The notes under the pieces: generated by a model
Seen by the model: the letters and a program-made list of their open reading frames with translations, nothing else
Databases searched by the model: none
What the model was told of the DNA's origin: nothing
Assembly (NCBI GenBank): GCA_016256075.1
Contig: SDVU01000755.1
Span: 1-10,837, forward strand
Direction: 5' to 3'
Length of the DNA: 10,837 nt
Origin: Dictyocoela muelleri
Lineage: Eukaryota; Microsporidia
Made by a program: the position numbers and the translations under genes
Part shown: positions 7,650 to 10,837 of the stretch, piece by piece
How positions within the stretch are numbered: position 1 is the first letter of the stretch
Layout of the letters: every line of letters starts with the position of its first letter

Positions 7650-7986
7650 GGTTCTCACCCGGGTTTCAGACCCCCCCCTAAAAAACAGGAAATCGCCATC
7701 CACAAGAGGAGAGGTGCTGATTCTTATTTGAAATAAGCTTATTTCTTTGAGAAAAGACTAAATATGAAATTATCATGTCGTATGAACAAATATATGAGAG
7801 TTTCTAAAAATAGTCGCTTCGCGACTATTTTTAGAAACTCTCATATATTTGTTTATACGACATGATATTTTCATATTTAGTCTTTTATCGACAAATTGAG
7901 TCTATTTCAAATAAGAATCATTACCTCTCCTCTTGTGGATGGCGATTTCCTGTTTTTTAGGGGGGTCTGAAACCCGGGTGAGAACC
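7650..7986. mobile_element. 337-bp foldback (hairpin) element
   Basis: The sequence is one long palindrome with arms of about 165 bp that fold back on a 3-nt loop (tagtcgc-ttc-gcgacta, 7811-7827). It starts with ggttctcacccgggtttcag (7650-7669) and ends with the exact complement (7967-7986). The outer ~70 bp and the inner ~70 bp pair almost perfectly. A middle section (about 7735-7752 against 7885-7903) has diverged, and the C run is 8 on one side and 6 on the other. There is no coding capacity, so it must be non-autonomous, like foldback MITEs. No clear target-site duplication is seen. It lies inside the hAT remnant and therefore inserted after it. Confidence 0.85.
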
Positions 7987-8377
7987 AAAATATCTTTACC
8001 TCGAAGATTATCTATCAAAAATTTTCGGTTTGGGCTATAAACTGAGAGAGTAAGATTTTGCGATACAAAGATTCATATTTGACTATTTTGCCTGTATATT
8101 TTTCTAAAAAACTTTTAAATTCTGACTGATGTAATTTAAACAGCGAAAATTTTGCTTTACTAAAAGAGGAAATAAGATATATTTGAAAGGACTTGCTATA
8201 AACAGTAACACCACAGGTTCTTTCCAATGTATTTTGTTCTTTTGCTCTCTTCTGATTCTTCTGGTGAGACATACTTTTAATGTGTTGTTTCAGTGTAAAT
8301 ACTCCTATGGCAGGATCGTTTTTGAACTCTGCGCCAGGGCTACATATAATAACAGTTCTAACCGAACTAAAAAAAAA
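7987..8377 (-). pseudogene. hAT transposase N-terminal fragment (zinc-finger-like region plus FLEKYTGK block)
   Basis: The minus-strand frame is open from about 8377 to a stop at 8015-8017, with an internal ATG at 8270-8272. It reads VRTVIICSPGAEF, then LKQHIKSMSHQKNQKR, then LFKLHQSEFKSFLEKYTGK and IVKYESLYRK. The HxxxxxH with flanking basic residues looks like the second half of a BED or C2H2-like finger. Only one of the expected cysteines is seen. The FxLxxxxFxxFLxKYTGKxVxxESxxRK pattern is familiar from the start of the transposase core in hAT-derived proteins of the CGGBP1-like group. Past the stop, the other frame continues briefly (IDNLRGKDIL) before the foldback element begins, suggesting decay after insertion or a frame loss. 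Confidence 0.55.
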
Positions 8378-8494
8378 TTATTGTTTCAAATAAGTTTTTA
8401 TAGCTTTATATTCTTTTTGAGATTTCATTTTTGGGATCAAAAACTTCATATAAATATGAGGTTTTTAAATTTTTTTTTAAATACGAGGTTTTGA

Positions 8495-8519
8495 AATAAT
8501 ATGAGTATCTCATATTATT
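8495..8519. repeat. Perfect 11-bp hairpin near the hAT end
   Basis: aataatatgag (8495-8505) and ctcatattatt (8509-8519) pair perfectly around tat. It lies just inside the candidate hAT terminus at 8529, so it may be a subterminal inverted repeat of that element. Confidence 0.6.
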
Positions 8520-8540
8520 ATTGCCCCTGGTTATATGTAA

Positions 8541-8830
8541 TGGTTAAAGGTAAAAAAATAAAGTTAAAAGTAAAATATAAGTCTTGAAAAATAAAGTTTG
8601 AAAATGAAGGTTAAAATAAGTGGTAAGAAATAATAGAGAAAATTATGTGTTAATAAATTATGGTTTTAAATATATTGTAAAAAAAAGTGTTAAAAAATTA
8701 TGGTTAAGAAATAAGGATTAAAAATAAGGGTTCAAAAATAAGTGTTAAAAAAATATTGCACAAAAATTAGGGCTAAAAATAAGGGTTAAAAAATCTGAGT
8801 TTTTAAATAATAGTTAAAATTGGGGTTCAA
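8541..8830. repeat. Degenerate G-rich-strand tandem array, core aaataagggttaaa
   Basis: About 290 bases are built from a loosely kept 13-16 bp motif: ggttaaaggtaaaaaaat, ataaggattaaaaataaggg, ttcaaaaataagtgttaaaa, ttagggctaaaaataagggt. The + strand here has G but almost no C between 8531 and 8830, a marked strand asymmetry. The core recalls telomeric agggtta but the irregular spacing and long A runs argue against a true telomere. It starts directly beyond the candidate hAT terminus. Confidence 0.65.
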
Positions 8831-8861
8831 AATTAACTAACCGACGAAATTTTCGCGGATC

Positions 8862-8965
8862 ATCTATAACTTCTGTCAAAATAGTTCATAACTTTGCTAG
8901 AATCGATCGAATACTTTGCAAAAATTGGTTTATAACTTTACAAAAATAGCTCTATAACTTTGCAA
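8862..8965 (-). repeat. 22-23 bp minisatellite, left copy (inverted relative to 10231-10436)
   Basis: About five degenerate units begin at each cataacttt- or ctataacttt-like core, for example ataactttacaaaaatagct and ataactttgcaatac. The complement of the unit in the right-hand array, caaaaagtggtctataactt, matches these units. The array ends directly at aataccctgtac (8964-8975). It is more degenerate than the right-hand array. Confidence 0.65.
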
Positions 8966-8975
8966 TACCCTGTAC

Positions 8976-9309
8976 TGGGCCGGATAAAGATTTGAGTCAA
9001 AACATAAGTATGGAGAAAAATAAAACATAAAATGTGGTTTATGGATTTTAAATTTTTTTGATCGAGTAAAAAACACGAGAATATAAAGGAAAGAGCCAAT
9101 TATAAGGCCAGGGAAATTTCACAAGAGTTAATTATAAAATATAGGGGTATATTTATAAGTCTGAGAATAAATGTTTATTCCTTTGCACCTCTAATATGAA
9201 TTTAGCTGCTGATAACATCTATGAAAGTTTAATTTCAACAAAAATTTATATTTAAAAGTAGAGGGAAAAATATAAAACATGAAAAAATTCATCGTTAATT
9301 TTATTAGAT
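8976..9309. other. Interior non-coding stretch of the candidate composite element
   Basis: No gene is seen. It begins tgggccgg, carrying a CCGG at 8980-8983. Fragments such as ccaattataaggccagggaa (from 9095) are loosely complementary to the array at 9481-9543 (complement core ttagggaaaaattataggg), hinting at further inverted symmetry that has decayed. Confidence 0.3.
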
Positions 9310-9416
9310 CTTATAAAAAACAGCCTCTTAAAACCCCTTGTAAAATAACCCTTTATAAAGAACATTATAAAAAACACCTCCTAAAATAAACTTATAAAAA
9401 CACATTTTTATAAAAT
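9310..9416. repeat. Degenerate ~26-28 bp tandem repeat
   Basis: Units start with cttataaaaa or attataaaaa followed by acacctcctaaaa-like sequence, at about 9310, 9338, 9364 and 9390. The third (9364-9390) and fourth are the clearest. Copies differ strongly, so boundaries are approximate. Confidence 0.45.
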
Positions 9417-9480
9417 CTTTTTTGACCCGCTATATGAATTTTACAGTTAAAAAAACTATAAAAATTTAAATTTTTATCCA

Positions 9481-9543
9481 CCTTTATAATTTTCCTCTAG
9501 ACCCTATAATTTTTCCCTAAGACCTTATATTTTCCCCTGAAAA
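9481..9543. repeat. Minisatellite, 21-bp unit, three copies
   Basis: Three units of exactly 21 bp lie at 9481-9501, 9502-9522 and 9523-9543. The shared pattern is cc-tataattttccct-aga. The array ends 20 bases before the foldback element A. Confidence 0.75.
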
Positions 9544-9563
9544 CTAAAAATTTAGGCCCTACT

Positions 9564-9840
9564 CCGGTCAACACCCTCAAAAATTTTTGTAGGAAAAATT
9601 ATAAAATATATACATATTGTAATATTTTTTAGAGATAAATTCGTAAATGTTAGTATTTTATTGTAATCGTGCTATATTACTCAATTTAGATTGATTTCGA
9701 TTCGCGAAAACAGTATAAATTAGGTAATATAAAACGATTATAGTAAAATACTGACATTTATGAATTTATCTCTTAAAAATATTACTATATGTATATATTT
9801 TATAATTTTTCCTACAAAAATTTTTGAGGGTGTTAACCGG
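9564..9840. mobile_element. Foldback element A (277 bp), flanked by CCGG
   Basis: Inverted arms run from ccggtcaacaccctcaaaaa (9564-9583) inward to about 9690, and from the complementary end ...gggtgttaaccgg (to 9840) back to about 9715. Arms agree at roughly nine positions in ten, with a small centre ttcgattcgcgaa (9697-9709). CCGG stands at both ends, either as the element's terminal bases or as a 4-bp target duplication. It has no coding capacity. Confidence 0.85.
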
Positions 9841-10111
9841 TTTATAATTGAACATCTATTTAAAAAAAAGAAAATGAAAAAAAAATAAATTATTTATTAA
9901 TTATTATTTTTATATAATACGTAAACTCAATATTTCTGTAATTCCAAAAAAAACGTAAATATTGATAGCATTGATGATCATTTATCGAACTTAAGTATTT
10001 TTTTTATTACAGGAATATTGAGGTGTCGGATTTTATAAAAATAATATTTAATAAATAATTTATTTTTTTTTCATTTTCTTTTTTTTAAATAGATGTTCAA
10101 TTATAAACCGG
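9837..10111. mobile_element. Foldback element B (275 bp), flanked by CCGG
   Basis: Arms start ccggtttataattgaacatc (9837-9856) and end with the exact complement at 10092-10111. The outer ~70 bases of the arms are identical, including the lengths of three homopolymer runs. Further in they diverge but still pair to about 9949 and 9999. The centre holds the perfect palindrome atgatcat (9974-9981). It shares only the CCGGT start with element A. Such exact arm identity in slippage-prone A runs points to recent formation or arm homogenisation. Confidence 0.85.
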
Positions 10112-10209
10112 TCAACACCCTCAAAAATTTTTGTAGGAAAAAATATAAAATATATACATATAGTAATATTTTTATGAGATAAATTCGTAAATGTTAGTAT
10201 TTTATTGTA
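10108..10209. repeat. Half copy A' of element A
   Basis: From ccggtcaacaccctc (10108-10122) to attgta (10209) the sequence repeats the left arm of element A (9564-9665) with only a few differences. It then stops abruptly where the gtacagggtatt 12-mer begins. Because it is the complement of A's right arm, the whole stretch 9739-10209 forms one 471-bp palindrome centred on element B. Confidence 0.85.
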
Positions 10210-10230
10210 CAGGGTATTTAAAATTTATAT

Positions 10231-10436
10231 ACCACTTTTTTCAAAGTTATAGACCATTTTTTGCAAAGTTATAGACCAGTTTTTGCAAAGTTATAGCCCA
10301 CTTTTTGCAAAGTTATAGACCACTTTTTGCAAAGTTATAGACCAATTTTTGCTAAGTTATAGAACACTTTTTTCAAAGTTATAGAACACTATTTTCAAAA
10401 GTTATAGACCACTTTATAGGGTTCTAAAAGTTATAC
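10231..10436 (+). repeat. 22-bp minisatellite, right array, eight regular copies plus one degenerate
   Basis: Units start at 10231, 10253, 10275, 10297, 10319, 10341, 10363 and 10385, with the pattern accacttttt-caaagttatag. The eighth is 23 bp and a degenerate ninth reaches 10436. It is the best-preserved array in the window, and differences between units are mostly 1-3 bases. Its complement is the family seen at 8862-8965. Confidence 0.9.
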
Positions 10437-10837
10437 AAAATTTAGATACATATAAGAATGCTTTTTTTACAATAGAAAATGTCTGAAAAAATAAAAAACA
10501 TGTCTTATTAAACAAGCAATAACATAACGAAAGAATTGACAAAAGGATTTTTAATTATATTAAAGAAAGAAAAGACACAGTAGAAAATGACGAATTTTAT
10601 GAAGTTATCGAAATTTTTAATGTAAAGTTTGCCGAAAAAACTATCAATGGGGATTTTAAAAACGAATAATATATTATTTCCTCGGAAGATAAGTAAAGCG
10701 ACCTGAAAAGGCATTTAATATTATAAATAAGAACATTCACATGTAGTTGACATGTAATCCATGTATGACATTATTTCTATCTATAAATCTATTAAACAAT
10801 AAATATTTTTAAAAATCAGTTTTAACAATTTGTGTTC
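10437..10837. other. Right-hand flank, no complete gene
   Basis: No gene or RNA is recognised. On the + strand 10523-10669 is open for 48 codons without an ATG. On the minus strand a 68-codon frame (10508-10714) overlaps it and looks like its shadow. The last 120 bases contain repeated acatgta or catgta strings, without clear structure. Confidence 0.35.
10523..10669 (+). pseudogene. Unassigned short open stretch, possible coding remnant
   Basis: The + strand reads NERIDKRIFNYIKERKD, then ENDEFYEVIEIFNVKFAEK and ends DFKNE before TAA at 10667-10669. The composition is that of a soluble charged protein, with acidic residues that AT-rich noise rarely supplies, but there is no start codon and a stop lies just before. 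I recognise no family. It may be an exon-like scrap or the edge of a decayed gene. Confidence 0.2.

Larger units (their letters stand above)
7029..8529 (-). mobile_element. Decayed hAT-like DNA transposon, split by a foldback element
   Basis: Two separated minus-strand blocks fit the two ends of a hAT-superfamily transposase. The N-terminal block (about 8377-8015) has a zinc-finger-like part followed by a FLEKYTGK motif. The C-terminal block (7170-7029) has a DVERS motif typical of the hAT dimerisation domain. With the 337-bp insertion removed, about 1 kb remains, well under the 1.6-2 kb expected, so the middle is largely lost or unrecognisable. On the minus strand, caggggcaataataa begins at 8529, and CAGGG is a usual hAT terminus, so this may be the 5' end. 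A matching 3' end and an 8-bp target duplication were not found. A weak cagggttaattaatt at 6036 is the nearest candidate. The order N-block, insertion, C-block supports a single element. Confidence 0.55.
8862..10436. mobile_element. Candidate composite foldback-type element with minisatellite-bearing inverted ends
   Basis: The same ~22-bp minisatellite stands at both ends in opposite orientation, and each array is bordered on its inner side by the same 12 bases, aataccctgtac (8964-8975) and gtacagggtatt (10207-10218). Terminal inverted repeats made of short tandem repeats are known in Drosophila foldback (FB) and Galileo elements. I infer a similar architecture here without claiming homology. 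The interior holds two foldback elements and further 21-27 bp repeats and no coding frame. No target-site duplication was identified at the outer edges. An alternative is a chance inversion of one repeat array. Confidence 0.4.

Noticed and set aside
8183-8494. 103-codon + strand frame
   Set aside because: It runs antisense to the hAT-like N-terminal fragment, is Phe/Ser-rich, and shows no motif.
8541-8830. True telomere
   Set aside because: Motif spacing is irregular, with long A runs, and the tract lies inside the window with element sequence on both sides.
771-10436. CRISPR array
   Set aside because: The tandem arrays have no unique spacers between conserved repeats, and the setting is eukaryotic.
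10508-10714. 68-codon minus-strand frame
   Set aside because: Antisense to a more protein-like + strand stretch, hydrophobic AT-bias composition, no family resemblance.

Overview
The window is very AT-rich, intron-poor and gene-poor. It holds one convincing protein gene, a 931-residue divergent cullin (890-3685, + strand), followed by about 7 kb of non-coding DNA packed with decayed mobile elements, long palindromes and small tandem-repeat arrays. The best guess for the source is a microsporidian with an expanded, repeat-laden genome. This rests on the extreme A+T bias, the Asn/Lys/Ile-rich intronless protein, and a CCC triplet directly before the ATG, a start-site context known in microsporidia. 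Another AT-rich eukaryote is not excluded.

Layout. 1-770 is AT-rich DNA with no recognised gene and one stem-loop (539-597). 771-865 is a short tandem array directly upstream of the cullin. 3686-5640 contains two GC-rich hairpin islands (3916-3938 and 4733-4770), an orphan Pol III B box followed by long T runs (3954-4110), three unrelated minisatellites with units of 19-21 bp (4631-4688, 4874-5000, 5042-5117), and a block with a tRNA-like A box and B box that resembles a tRNA-derived SINE (about 5165-5640). 5640-7028 is mostly featureless apart from a short open stretch and a degenerate ~20-bp repeat. 7029-8529 is a decayed hAT-like DNA transposon on the minus strand, split by a 337-bp foldback element (7650-7986).

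8541-8830 is a degenerate AAGGGTTA-type array. 8862-10436 is the most structured part. The same 22-bp minisatellite family lies at both ends in opposite orientation, each copy bordered on its inner side by the same 12-bp sequence (aataccctgtac and its complement). Inside lie two foldback elements of nearly equal length, A (9564-9840) and B (9837-10111), and a half copy A' (10108-10209), all joined at shared CCGG tetranucleotides. The last 400 bp hold a short gene-like scrap and nothing else I recognise.

Functionally, only the cullin can be assigned a job: scaffold of a cullin-RING ubiquitin ligase, with the neddylation-site lysine preserved. The rest reads as a graveyard and possible nursery of non-autonomous foldback elements. 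The nested, CCGG-joined palindromes flanked by inverted minisatellites are the best candidate for something undescribed.
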